NCBI GenBank assembly: GCA_947488435.1
Contig: CANKZG010000002.1
Coordinates: 248,001-312,000 of the forward strand
Direction: 5' to 3'
Source: an uncultured Flavobacteriaceae bacterium
Lineage (GTDB): Bacteria; Bacteroidota; Bacteroidia; Flavobacteriales; Flavobacteriaceae
Length of the DNA stretch: 64,000 nucleotides
Position 1 is the first letter of the stretch. Each line of letters starts with the position of its first letter. Positions 26,004-35,438 of this stretch are shown here, piece by piece. The position numbers and the translations under genes are program-made. Below the pieces are notes generated by a model, which saw nothing but the letters and a program-made list of their open reading frames with translations, made no database searches and was not told the origin of the DNA.

Positions 26004-28175
26004 TTATTTTTTGGGGGTTACCAACTCCAATTGATCTACGCTAACATTTGTAGTGAACAGGCCATAATTGACAACCGCCTTATTTTTTTCTAATTTATCA
26101 ATACTGCCAATCGCCTTGCCATCAATCATTCTTACACGATCTCCTATTTTGAAAACAGGACGAGGTTTATTCTTTTTCTGGACCTCCGCCTTCTTTTTAG
26201 CAATTTTCTTCTTCTCACGAATAACCTTTACTTCTTTTTGAACTTCTTGTTCAACTGCAGCTTTTTTTTGTCGTTGTACTTTTACTTCTTTAGCCGATTT
26301 TCGTTTTCGCTTGCTATTTTCGGTTTCTACGATTCGTAACAATTCAGAAATCAAGGGGCGCTTTTTATTGTCTTGGAAATAACGTTGCGCCGCAGTATTG
26401 ACCTTATCCCCTAAATAAATCATCCGCTGATTATGGTCATACAACTCTTGATAATTCTCCAGTTTGGATTTCACCTTAGTGTTTAATTTTTCCAATCGTA
26501 TTGCTTCTTCACGGGCCTTACTTTCTTCTTCCTGAAGTCTGTTTCCCGTTTGTGTCATTTTACTCCGTTCTTTTTGCAATTTGGCGATGGTGGCATCAAA
26601 ACGAACCTTTCCACGTTCGATCTTCTTTTTGGCTCTATTTACAAGACTATAGGGAATACCATTTTTTTGCGCAACTTCAAAGGTGAAGGAACTTCCTGCT
26701 TGCCCTAATACCAATTGATATGTTGGCTCTAAGGTTTTAGCATTAAAAACCATATTTGCATTCGTAGCATGAGGCAGTTCGTTTGCCAGTAGCTTTAGGT
26801 TAGAGTAGTGGGTGGTAATAACGCCATAGGCTTCCCGTTCATAAAAGACTTCTAAAAAGGTTTCTGCTAATGCACCCCCAAGTTCAGGGTCACTGCCAGT
26901 GCCAAACTCATCAATAAGAAATAAGGTTTTGGCATTACATTTGCGCAGAAACTGATTCATATTTTTAAGCCTATAACTATAGGTGCTTAAATGATTCTCT
27001 ATGGATTGATTGTCTCCAATATCCGTGAGAATTTTATCAAAAAGACACATAGTACTGCGTTCATGGACCGGAATCAAAAGGCCGCTCTGCACCATAACCT
27101 GCAACAATCCAATTGTCTTGAGTGTTATACTTTTACCACCTGCATTGGGTCCCGAAATAACAATAATGCGATTTTCCGGATGTAAATTTATGGTTTGTGG
27201 CCACGTTTTTTTTCCTTCCAGTGTATTGCTTAAAAATAAGAGTGGATGATAAGCATCTCTTAAGAACATCGTTTTATCTTCACTAATCGAAGGCTTAATA
27301 GCATTTATTTCGTGTGCATATTTTGCCTTGGCTGCAGTGATATCAATATGAGCTAAATACTCCTGAAATGAGCCTAATAGTGCTGCATGTGGACGAATAA
27401 GGTCGGTGAGCTCTTTAAGAATACGCTGTACTTCTTCTTTTTCATCAAACTCTAAATTATTAAGTTCACGACTATGAGCTAAGGTAAGTTCCGGTTCTAT
27501 GTAAACAATGCTGCCCGTTTTTGAGCTTCCCATCACCGTACCCTTAATTTTTTTGCGATACATTGCTTTTACCGCCAGTACCCGACGATTTTCAACTACA
27601 GATTCTCGAATATCATCTAAAAATTCAGCTCCTTGATATTTTGACAATGCGGCATTAAAACTCTGACTAATTTTACCTTTTACCGTATTTATTTGACGCC
27701 GAACTTGCCATAAAGTTTCTGAAGCTTTGTCTTTCACCTCCCCAAAGCGGTCGATAACCCCATTAATATGGTTTGGTATTTCGGTATTAACTGGGACTTT
27801 TTCTGAAGTGGCGAACAGAAGTGGGTAGTACGTTTTAAATTTTTTAAGAAATTTTTTATGATCGTTTACTGTGGTACACAGATTTCCAAGTTTTCTAAAT
27901 CCAAGAATTTCAAGAATAGTATTTTCAATACGTAGCAATTGCAATTCCTTATCTATATTATCAAAACCATGATTTGGAATCCGGTTTTCATTGCTAAAAG
28001 AGGATAAGTATTCTGATGTTTGCCCCAGTTTATCCAAAACTTCCTCTTGGTTAGTAGCGGGTACAATTTCAGCTGCTTTAACCTTTCCCAATTCGGTATT
28101 ACAACGCGATGCAATATGCTGTAACACCGCGGGAAACTCTAAATCTTCAAGTGTTTTTGTATGAATTGTACTCAT
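26004..28175 (-). CDS. mutS2: MutS2 family ATPase lacking the Smr domain
   Basis: This 723-aa MutS2-type DNA-binding ATPase acts on recombination intermediates or stalled ribosomes in other bacteria. It has a core/clamp region (1-330), Walker A GPNAGGKS at 342-349, a Walker B region LFLIDEFGTGSDP, and the MutS signature THYSNLK. A long Lys/Glu coiled-coil follows, ending in a small KOW-like segment (FKIGDRVRMIDGKAIGSI). The chain stops there. Canonical MutS2 is about 780 residues and ends in an Smr nuclease domain, which is missing. No frameshift is seen, so this appears to be the natural length. Confidence 0.93.
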   Translation of the reverse strand: MSTIHTKTLEDLEFPAVLQHIASRCNTELGKVKAAEIVPATNQEEVLDKLGQTSEYLSSFSNENRIPNHGFDNIDKELQLLRIENTILEILGFRKLGNLCTTVNDHKKFLKKFKTYYPLLFATSEKVPVNTEIPNHINGVIDRFGEVKDKASETLWQVRRQINTVKGKISQSFNAALSKYQGAEFLDDIRESVVENRRVLAVKAMYRKKIKGTVMGSSKTGSIVYIEPELTLAHSRELNNLEFDEKEEVQRILKELTDLIRPHAALLGSFQEYLAHIDITAAKAKYAHEINAIKPSISEDKTMFLRDAYHPLLFLSNTLEGKKTWPQTINLHPENRIIVISGPNAGGKSITLKTIGLLQVMVQSGLLIPVHERSTMCLFDKILTDIGDNQSIENHLSTYSYRLKNMNQFLRKCNAKTLFLIDEFGTGSDPELGGALAETFLEVFYEREAYGVITTHYSNLKLLANELPHATNANMVFNAKTLEPTYQLVLGQAGSSFTFEVAQKNGIPYSLVNRAKKKIERGKVRFDATIAKLQKERSKMTQTGNRLQEEESKAREEAIRLEKLNTKVKSKLENYQELYDHNQRMIYLGDKVNTAAQRYFQDNKKRPLISELLRIVETENSKRKRKSAKEVKVQRQKKAAVEQEVQKEVKVIREKKKIAKKKAEVQKKNKPRPVFKIGDRVRMIDGKAIGSIDKLEKNKAVVNYGLFTTNVSVDQLELVTPKK

Positions 28176-28374
28176 TTCTTTTTTGTCCGCGGCAAAGGTA
28201 GGAATTCAAGATGGATTGAAAAATAAGAATTCAAGACCTATAGGACCCTATTATATTGCGGTATTGAGTTAGGGATAATCTAAGGGGTAAATACAATAAT
28301 TTCTTTGTAAAAATGTTAATTAGAATATCATTCCAGCTTGCTGAGAACACTGAAATGAATGTAAACGGTAAACC

Positions 28375-29421
28375 ATGAAAAGTTATTACGTATTTGCATT
28401 ATTTATTTTAGTTCTCATTTTAGGGAGTTGTGCTACACATCAAACCGTTGTGAAAACGTTAGAACCTTCTCCAATTTCCATTTCTAAAAACGTAAAGAAA
28501 ATAGGAATCATAAACAATAATGTTCTGGATGTAGTAATGCAGCAATCTCAAGGACTAGATGAGTTAGTAGCACAAGAAAACAAATGGTTGATTCAGAACG
28601 GCACAGCTGCGGCAATAGATGGTTTATTTAACGAGCTTACCAAGGATCATCGGTTTGGCGCCATTAAATTGTTGCAAGATGTTCCTGATGAACATAAGTA
28701 TATAGAAACGCAAGCCAATACAATTTCTTGGTCATCTATAGCGGCTCTTTGTGAGTTATACGATGTAGATGTTATTTTTTCATTGTCTTATTACAATGCT
28801 AAAACCAATTTTTCGTTAAAAAAATCTTCCATGCTAGAAGCAGATTTAATGCGTGTAAATGTAAAGGTGCCCGCGCAAGAATTAACTTTGGAAACATTAA
28901 TTGAAAATGGATGGAGAATATACGATCCAAAAACCAAAGAGGTTTTAGATGAAATTGTTTTTAATGATCAGTTTACAGCAAAAGGCAAGGGTTTCGATGC
29001 TATTGCTGCATTTAATCAAATAGAACGCAGGGATACTATTTTAAACAAGAGTAAAATTGTGGGAAGTAATTATGGTCTTCGTTTGTTGCCTTCTGAAAAG
29101 GAAGTGGAGCAGTATTTTTATGTTCGCGGAACAAAGAAATTTGCAACAGCCAAAAGAATGGTACTAGATGAAAATTGGGAGAATGCTGTGGCTTTATGGA
29201 AAGAAGAAGTTAAAAATGAAAAATTAAAAATAAGCAGTAAAGCATGTCATAATTTGGCAGTCTATAGTGAACGTGTAGGGGATTTAGAAATGGCACTTCA
29301 ATGGGCGTCAAAGGCTTACAAAAATCATATAACTAAGGAAACATCAGTTTACCTGGAGTCTTTAAAAGATCGTATTGCCAAACACAAATTATCGCAACAA
29401 CAGCTGGTTTCTTTAGAATAG
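28375..29421 (+). CDS. Lipoprotein of the DUF6340 type
   Basis: This 348-aa exported lipoprotein has a lipobox ILGSC. The N-terminal half has alternating strands with KKIGIINNN and DVIFSLSYYNAKT; the C-terminal part (about 255-335) is helical and repeat-like (ALWKEEVKNEKLK, ACHNLAVYSERVGDLEMALQWASKAY), resembling TPR helices. It matches the flavobacterial DUF6340 pattern. Function is unknown and an envelope location is likely. It stands alone between divergent mutS2 and ung. Confidence 0.8.
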   Translation: MKSYYVFALFILVLILGSCATHQTVVKTLEPSPISISKNVKKIGIINNNVLDVVMQQSQGLDELVAQENKWLIQNGTAAAIDGLFNELTKDHRFGAIKLLQDVPDEHKYIETQANTISWSSIAALCELYDVDVIFSLSYYNAKTNFSLKKSSMLEADLMRVNVKVPAQELTLETLIENGWRIYDPKTKEVLDEIVFNDQFTAKGKGFDAIAAFNQIERRDTILNKSKIVGSNYGLRLLPSEKEVEQYFYVRGTKKFATAKRMVLDENWENAVALWKEEVKNEKLKISSKACHNLAVYSERVGDLEMALQWASKAYKNHITKETSVYLESLKDRIAKHKLSQQQLVSLE

Positions 29422-29529
29422 TGCGTTTACTTCCTGGTTATCGCTGAACAGATCCTAGTTTTTATAAGAAGTAAAATTCAAACCAATAATTATATTTAGT
29501 TTTGAGGAAATTCTTTAAAACTAAAACAC

Positions 29530-30195
29530 ATGAAGGTAGAGATCGATGAGAGCTGGGAAGGTCCTTTATCAATTGAATTTCAAAAACCTTATTTTAAAAA
29601 TTTAGTGCAATTTGTGCGTCATGAATATCGCACGCAGACCTGCTACCCGAAAGGAAAACACATTTTTTCTGCTTTTGATCATTCTACATTTTTTAATACC
29701 AAAGTGGTAATAATAGGGCAGGACCCTTATCATGGACCCAATCAGGCTAATGGTTTATGTTTTTCTGTGTCTGATGGGATACCGCACCCTCCTTCTTTAG
29801 TTAATATATTCAAGGAAATCAAAACGGATTTGAATATACCTTATCCGAAGAGTGGTAATTTAGAAAGGTGGGCAAAACAAGGAGTTCTATTGCTCAATGC
29901 CACACTTACTGTTCGCGCACATCAGGCGGGGAGTCATCAAAAAAAGGGTTGGGAAGATTTTACAGATGCTGTTATTCGAATACTTTCCGAACAAAGAGAG
30001 GGGTTAGTTTTTATGCTATGGGGAGGCTTTGCTAAAAAGAAAGCAGGGTTAATAGATACAAAAAAACATCATATATTAACCTCAGGACACCCCTCCCCAT
30101 TAAGTGCAAATCGAGGATTGTGGTTTGGAAATCAACATTTCAGTAAAGTGAATGAAATTTTGAGCAGGCAGGGAGTAATACCTATAACTTGGTAA
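29530..30195 (+). CDS. ung: Uracil-DNA glycosylase
   Basis: This 221-aa family 1 UDG excises uracil from DNA to start base excision repair. Motifs are the water-activating loop GQDPYHGPNQANGLCFSV (Asp catalytic), the ER-type LLLNATLTV, and the DNA-intercalation loop GHPSPLSANRG with the catalytic His. Length is normal for the family. Its 3' end overlaps tail-to-tail by 14 bp with the substrate-binding protein gene. Confidence 0.98.
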   Translation: MKVEIDESWEGPLSIEFQKPYFKNLVQFVRHEYRTQTCYPKGKHIFSAFDHSTFFNTKVVIIGQDPYHGPNQANGLCFSVSDGIPHPPSLVNIFKEIKTDLNIPYPKSGNLERWAKQGVLLLNATLTVRAHQAGSHQKKGWEDFTDAVIRILSEQREGLVFMLWGGFAKKKAGLIDTKKHHILTSGHPSPLSANRGLWFGNQHFSKVNEILSRQGVIPITW

Positions 30196-31033
30196 CCAGT
30201 TCTGCAAACAATTTTTTTTGATCAATTAACTTTAGGTTAAATAGTGTAGTACTCACATTATCAATTACTTGTTCCGAAATTTTTTCTTGACTCCATCGCG
30301 TTATCGATAACCAATTTCTAATATCCTCTAGCTGTTGTTCGTAACGATTGGCTAAGGTTTTATCTATACTAGGAATCGTCTTAAATTCTTGCGTATACCT
30401 ATTAATTACGGTTAAAATATGTTGTAATACTCCTTTGTGCTCCTGAAGAAAAGTGTCCGTAACGGCGATCACAAAACAAGGCCATGGGGTAGGGCAATCT
30501 CCTAATCGCCTAAAAACACCATTGGTAACTAAAGGTTTTGTTGTAAAATGTTCCCACATAAAATAATCGGCTGAACCTTGAGTTAATGCAGAAACTGCAC
30601 CGTCCAAATTATTGACTATCTCAAAATTAAGATCTTGCGTATTCCAGTCATTTTGTTGCGCATTTACATAAGCCATTAAATGACTTCCGCTACCATACCT
30701 ACTGATCGCCGCTTTCGTCTGTTTCAATTGATTTAAGGAGGTAAAGCGGCTCTCAGCTCCTACATGAATACCCCATAACAAAGGGGAAGCAATATATTCT
30801 TGAACAATTTTAACAGGATTTCCTTCAGTAATGCTCTTGACAATGCCTTCGGTAAGAATAATGGCTAAATCAGCTTCATTATGCTGAAGCATCTGGCACA
30901 TCTTACCTGTTCCTTCCGGAACATCCGTCCACTGAAGATCAATTCCTCGATCCGCAAAAGCTCCCTCATCTATCGCCATATGCCAGGGTAAATTAAAATG
31001 CTCGGGAACTCCAATGATTTTTACATGTTTCAT
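30182..31033 (-). CDS. Signal-less NMT1/THI5-like substrate-binding protein
   Basis: This 283-aa protein has the type 2 periplasmic-binding fold of the NMT1/THI5 or SsuA type (VPEHFNLPWHMAIDEGAF near the start, DLAIILTEGIVKSITEG). It has no signal peptide or lipobox, so it should be cytoplasmic. No ABC permease or ATPase is adjacent. The ATG at 31033 overlaps the ppk1 stop (ATGA), so it is translationally coupled to polyphosphate kinase. I preferred this start to a GTG 12 nt upstream. Similar cytosolic proteins exist in fungi (the Ca3427 type), with unknown ligand. The link to polyphosphate is contextual only. Confidence 0.82.
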   Translation of the reverse strand: MKHVKIIGVPEHFNLPWHMAIDEGAFADRGIDLQWTDVPEGTGKMCQMLQHNEADLAIILTEGIVKSITEGNPVKIVQEYIASPLLWGIHVGAESRFTSLNQLKQTKAAISRYGSGSHLMAYVNAQQNDWNTQDLNFEIVNNLDGAVSALTQGSADYFMWEHFTTKPLVTNGVFRRLGDCPTPWPCFVIAVTDTFLQEHKGVLQHILTVINRYTQEFKTIPSIDKTLANRYEQQLEDIRNWLSITRWSQEKISEQVIDNVSTTLFNLKLIDQKKLFAELVTKL

Positions 31034-33081
31034 GAAATCGTCCACTTTTTTAGGTATTCATAAGTTGCATATTGTGATCGAATCGCGGTTTTGTTGGCAG
31101 TTGTTGTAGTAATATAACTATTTTCCTCATCCCCTGCTATTTTTCGTGCCTTTACCGTATCATTTAATTGTAGGTTCAATATGGTCTTTAGTTCATCAAA
31201 AATGTCTTGATCTAAAATAGGAGTAAGTACTTCGATACGTTTATCTAAATTACGCACCATCCAGTCTGCAGATCCAATAAACATTTCTTCATTTCCTTTA
31301 TTATGGAAAAGATAAATACGGCCATGTTCTAAAAAACGATCAACAATACTAATCACATTAATATTTTCACTAACCCCTTTTACTCCAGCAACCAAACAAC
31401 AAAAACCTCGTACGATCAGGTTGATTTTCACCCCTGCTTCACTTGCTCTATATAAATATGAAATCATACGTTTATCCTCCAAACTATTCATTTTTAACGT
31501 GATTTTTGCAGGCATGCCATCATTTGCATAATCTATTTCACGTTGTATCATCCCTTCCAATTTATTCCTGGTAGTAAAGGGCGATACCAATAGTTTTTTA
31601 ACCTTAGGGATAATAAGATTCCGTTCCAAAACTTCAAAGACTTGGTTTAAATCATTTGTAATATCCGTGTTTGCGGTAAAAAGCCCATAATCTCCATATA
31701 ATTTTGCAGTCTTCGCATTGAAATTACCGGTGCCGATATAACAATATCTGTTTAATCCTTCATTTTCTCGCCTTTCTACTAATAAAATTTTAGAATGTAC
31801 TTTAATATTAGGAATACTATATAAAACGGTAGCACCATGTGCTTCAAAAACCTTTCCCCATTCTAAATTATTGGCTTCATCAAACCGAGCTTGAGCTTCT
31901 ACAAAAATGGTAACCTTCTTCTTGTTTTTTAGTGCAACTAAAAGTGCATCTGTAAGCTCTGATTGTTTGGCTATGCGATACAAAGAAATTTTAATAGCGC
32001 TAACCTTTGGATCATGTGCAGCGGTTAAAATGAAGTTTTGTAAATAGGAAAACGATTGGTATGGAAAATGTAAAATTTGATCTTTATTGCAAATCAGCTC
32101 AAAATAATCGGTGCTATTCTCGAAAGATTTATGTGAAAGTGGGGGCATAGGAACGTATTGCAATTCCGGTTTATCTGAAGGGGCTGGAAACCCGAAGAAA
32201 TCGCTAAAGCGGTGGTGTTTTCCCCCAGGAACAAGGTCAGCATCCCCCAAATTCAATTCTTTTTTTAAAAGATGCAAAACACGGTCTGGCATGCTGTTGT
32301 CATACAAAAGGCGTGTGGGTTGTCCTTCTTGTCTTTTTGATAGAGATTGATAGATTTGTTGCGCTAATGCCCCGTCATATTCATCATCTAGATATAGTTC
32401 GGCATCTCTTGAAATTTTAATACTATAACTGCCTGTTATTTTCTTATCTGGAAACAATAGCGCTAAATTAAACCGTATAACTTCTTCAAGAAATGTGCAA
32501 ACATGCGTCTCTTTTCCAGAAGGAATTGGTATAAATCGCCCTAAGTCCTCGGTTGGAATAGAAACAAATCCCATAGTATTGGTTTCAAAGGCTACAGCGA
32601 GATATAATTTTCCATCTTCAAAATTAAAAGAACTTATATTCTCTAAGAGACAGGTTTTCAATTTACCTTTTACCTTAGTTTTAAAGAAGTCATTACAAAA
32701 GTTTTGTTGCGATTTTGAAAATTTATCACTGTTTATAATATTGATGCCATTGGCGGCCAATTCAGGCAGTATTTCTTGATAATAAATGTTGCCAAAACGT
32801 TCCTGTTGTTCGGTTACTTTTTTTAGTATTATTTTCAGTGTCTTATTGGGTTTTAATGCCAGCGGTTTTCGTACACCTTTAGCGACCATTTTTATTTGGC
32901 GAAGTTGCGAAACCCTTACTTTAAAAAATTCATCCAGGTTTGAAGAAAAAATTGCCAAAAATTTTAAGCGCTCGTATAATGGGTTTTTTTTATCCGTAGC
33001 TTCTTGAAGTACACGATCATTAAAACTCAACCAAGCAATATCTCTATTGATGTATTTAGCGGTCTTTTTGGTTTTGGTCAT
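31030..33081 (-). CDS. ppk1: Polyphosphate kinase 1
   Basis: This 683-aa PPK1 makes polyphosphate reversibly from ATP. The N-terminal domain begins YINRDIAWLSFNDRVL. The two PLD-like catalytic domains carry the histidines in IKVHSKILLVER (autophosphorylated His) and FLEHGRIYLFHNKG, plus YIGTGNFNAKTAKLYGDYGL. Length is normal. It is coupled by ATGA to the downstream substrate-binding protein. No exopolyphosphatase gene is next to it. Confidence 0.97.
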   Translation of the reverse strand: MTKTKKTAKYINRDIAWLSFNDRVLQEATDKKNPLYERLKFLAIFSSNLDEFFKVRVSQLRQIKMVAKGVRKPLALKPNKTLKIILKKVTEQQERFGNIYYQEILPELAANGINIINSDKFSKSQQNFCNDFFKTKVKGKLKTCLLENISSFNFEDGKLYLAVAFETNTMGFVSIPTEDLGRFIPIPSGKETHVCTFLEEVIRFNLALLFPDKKITGSYSIKISRDAELYLDDEYDGALAQQIYQSLSKRQEGQPTRLLYDNSMPDRVLHLLKKELNLGDADLVPGGKHHRFSDFFGFPAPSDKPELQYVPMPPLSHKSFENSTDYFELICNKDQILHFPYQSFSYLQNFILTAAHDPKVSAIKISLYRIAKQSELTDALLVALKNKKKVTIFVEAQARFDEANNLEWGKVFEAHGATVLYSIPNIKVHSKILLVERRENEGLNRYCYIGTGNFNAKTAKLYGDYGLFTANTDITNDLNQVFEVLERNLIIPKVKKLLVSPFTTRNKLEGMIQREIDYANDGMPAKITLKMNSLEDKRMISYLYRASEAGVKINLIVRGFCCLVAGVKGVSENINVISIVDRFLEHGRIYLFHNKGNEEMFIGSADWMVRNLDKRIEVLTPILDQDIFDELKTILNLQLNDTVKARKIAGDEENSYITTTTANKTAIRSQYATYEYLKKWTIS

Positions 33082-33213
33082 AAAAAGTTTTGTTTACGAA
33101 TGTACAATGCACAACAATGCAGAGGTTTAAGAAATAGTTAAATAAGAATTTTTTACCTCTTCTGTGTCGTCTGAAGTAAGATATAACGTTTTTGAAATAT
33201 AAGCTTGCACTTT

Positions 33214-34083
33214 TTAGACCGCAAGTTTTTCTAAAGTATATTGAATTAATCGGTCGACGGCTTTAGTGGGATCATTAGAAAATTGTCCAGTTGCACGATT
33301 GGCAACAATAGAGTTCATAGAAATCGCACGGTGCCCTAGCAGTGACGAAAGACCATAAATGGCAGAAGTTTCCATTTCTAAATTGGTGATAAACTTATTG
33401 TTGTATTGAAAAGAAGCCAATTTATCGTTGAGATCAGGATCTTGTGTAGCTAGACGTAACTTTCTTCCTTGCGGACCATAAAAGCCTACATTGGTTGCAG
33501 TAAACCCGTTAATAACAGTAGAACTTTTAAATTTTTTGGCCAATTCAGGGTTATAGGAAACTACATAGGGGTGTGATTTTTTATTATACCAATTGGTATG
33601 TTTAATAAAAGCTTCCTGGATGGATCTATTCTGAATGGTTTCACTATCATAAAAGTGCAATAGATTGTCGAAGCCAATAGCATCTTCGCTCAGTAAAAAT
33701 GAATCTATAGGGATATGCGCTTGTATTGCACCCGACGTTCCTATGCGGATGATGTCTAAGCTTGTTTTTTTTTGCTTAATCGTTCTTGTTGAAAAATCTA
33801 TATTTACTAAAGCATCCAATTCATTAAGAACAATATCAATATTATCAGCGCCAATACCTGTAGATATAACACTGATTCTTTTGCCTTGAAGTGTTCCAGT
33901 ATGTGTTTTGAATTCTCGTTTTCCTTTCTTTACATCTATAGTATCAAAATAACGCGAAACTTCTCTAACGCGATCCGGGTCACCTACCGTAATTATAGTA
34001 GGGGCTAGATCTTCAGGCAATATATTGAGGTGATAAATGCTATTGTCAGCATTTAAGATAAGTTCAGATGCGCCAAGCTGCAT
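33214..34083 (-). CDS. Nucleoside phosphorylase (uridine phosphorylase-like)
   Basis: This 289-aa PNP_UDP_1 family enzyme splits nucleosides with phosphate to free base and ribose-1-phosphate in the cytoplasm. Visible motifs are VGDPDRV, the phosphate-binding STGIGADNIDIVLNE, RIGTSG, and the ribose-binding NLEMETSAIY. The family branch fits uridine phosphorylase or a general nucleoside phosphorylase; specificity cannot be read from sequence alone. One base separates it from the upstream DUF1835 gene, so both are probably in one unit. Confidence 0.9.
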   Translation of the reverse strand: MQLGASELILNADNSIYHLNILPEDLAPTIITVGDPDRVREVSRYFDTIDVKKGKREFKTHTGTLQGKRISVISTGIGADNIDIVLNELDALVNIDFSTRTIKQKKTSLDIIRIGTSGAIQAHIPIDSFLLSEDAIGFDNLLHFYDSETIQNRSIQEAFIKHTNWYNKKSHPYVVSYNPELAKKFKSSTVINGFTATNVGFYGPQGRKLRLATQDPDLNDKLASFQYNNKFITNLEMETSAIYGLSSLLGHRAISMNSIVANRATGQFSNDPTKAVDRLIQYTLEKLAV

Positions 34084-34084
34084 A

Positions 34085-35017
34085 CTAGAGTTTTAAAATT
34101 CGATCTGTAGCAGTGTTGTAGAGAAAATTATATTTCAAGGCACCTCCTAAATGCGCCTCAGCATCTCTAATTCTGGCATAACAACTTGTATTTCCAGCCA
34201 ATACTTCCTTTCCATTCTTACTCAAGCGCATGGGATTGATTGATGAAAATAAGGGACGCAATTGCGAAAAGAGACGTTCGTATTGCGTGTCTCCAAAACC
34301 ATAAACTCCCTGATTTTTAAGCACACTTCTTAGAAAATCTCTTTTGGAAGAAAATTTTTCCTTAGTGGCTATTCGTAGCATGTTATTTTCCACTTCATTT
34401 AAACCATTCTTAATGGTTGGGAAACGTTTCAGATGCGCGGTAACCGCATCAGATAGATAATCAAATTGATATTGATCAAAATTTGATAAATTTTCCAAGC
34501 GCATCGGATTATCACTGCAATACAATTGCCATACGTAGTCTGCGTATTCAATATCGTCTTGACTAAGTATTGTTTTATGTTTATATAAATCCAACAATTT
34601 TTCGTCAGATAATTCGCTTAAACCATATAGCTTCTCTGAATCATCTTCCTTACCACTGCATACCAATGAAATCTCCGCATAACTACGATGCGTTTTTAAC
34701 CAACTGATTACTGCAAGCATATTAACCTGACAAAATACATCGTATTCAAACCATAAAATAATCTTGTCTTGTTTTTTATGATTACACAACGATCGATATT
34801 CCTTTAAGGTAAGTTCAATAAATCGAGATTTGGAAACTTTATAATTTTTATGAAAAAATTCGAATCGAGTTTTCCAAAAAGATTCGCTTCCCACATTGGT
34901 AAGCGTTTTTCCTTCACAAAGCATTTCGCGCCATGTAATAATGTCCCCTTTAATGGGTAAGGATTTTAACTTTTGGGTAAAACTATCCCCGTTTGTAATG
35001 TGTAAAAGGGAACTCAT
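34085..35017 (-). CDS. DUF1835 domain protein
   Basis: This 310-aa cytoplasmic protein opens LHITNGDSFTQKLKSLPIKGDIITWREMLCEG, the signature of DUF1835. The domain is found in many Firmicutes and Bacteroidota with unknown activity. IILWFEYDVFCQVNML in the middle and HLKRFPTIKNGLNEVE further on are also typical. It lies 1 nt before the nucleoside phosphorylase gene and after a 74-nt gap from the SUI1-like gene, on the same strand. The pairing hints at a role in nucleotide metabolism, but this is only inference. Confidence 0.85.
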   Translation of the reverse strand: MSSLLHITNGDSFTQKLKSLPIKGDIITWREMLCEGKTLTNVGSESFWKTRFEFFHKNYKVSKSRFIELTLKEYRSLCNHKKQDKIILWFEYDVFCQVNMLAVISWLKTHRSYAEISLVCSGKEDDSEKLYGLSELSDEKLLDLYKHKTILSQDDIEYADYVWQLYCSDNPMRLENLSNFDQYQFDYLSDAVTAHLKRFPTIKNGLNEVENNMLRIATKEKFSSKRDFLRSVLKNQGVYGFGDTQYERLFSQLRPLFSSINPMRLSKNGKEVLAGNTSCYARIRDAEAHLGGALKYNFLYNTATDRILKL

Positions 35018-35091
35018 GTTGGTTGCGGTTTAGTTTAAAATCGACTAAATGTACTATTAAAAGTAAAAAAACAAAAAAAATTAACAGAAAT

Positions 35092-35418
35092 CTATCCGCC
35101 AACTCGTTTTACCCTAAAACCTTTATCAATTAATATCTCCATAATCTTAGAACGATAATCTCCTTGAATAATTATGCAATCATTTTTTACGGAGCCTCCA
35201 ACGCTAAGTTGGACTTTCAATAACTTTGCAAGTTTTTTTAGATCATCATTGGCCCCAGTATAACCCTCTAGTATGGTAATGGGTTTTCCTTTGCGCTTCT
35301 CATACTTGCATATGATAGGGGCATCTTGCATCCAAAGACCCTCAGTTACTTCTTCAGAATTTTCGGTTTCAGGCACATGATCTGGGAATAAACCCTTTAA
35401 TTGATCTTTTAAATCCAT
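35092..35418 (-). CDS. SUI1/YciH-like translation factor
   Basis: This 108-aa protein has the SUI1 fold pattern: ICKYEKRKGKPITILEGY, LKKLAKLLKVQLSVGGSVKN and a final IIIQGDYRSKIMEILIDKGF. SUI1 is eIF1 in eukaryotes; the bacterial YciH homologue discriminates non-canonical start codons on the 30S subunit. Its first 30 residues (DQLKGLFPDH) are the Bacteroidota extension. It lies 20 nt after the 146-aa gene on the same strand and may be co-transcribed. Confidence 0.92.
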   Translation of the reverse strand: MDLKDQLKGLFPDHVPETENSEEVTEGLWMQDAPIICKYEKRKGKPITILEGYTGANDDLKKLAKLLKVQLSVGGSVKNDCIIIQGDYRSKIMEILIDKGFRVKRVGG

Positions 35419-35438
35419 ATCATTTATTTTTTACTACA

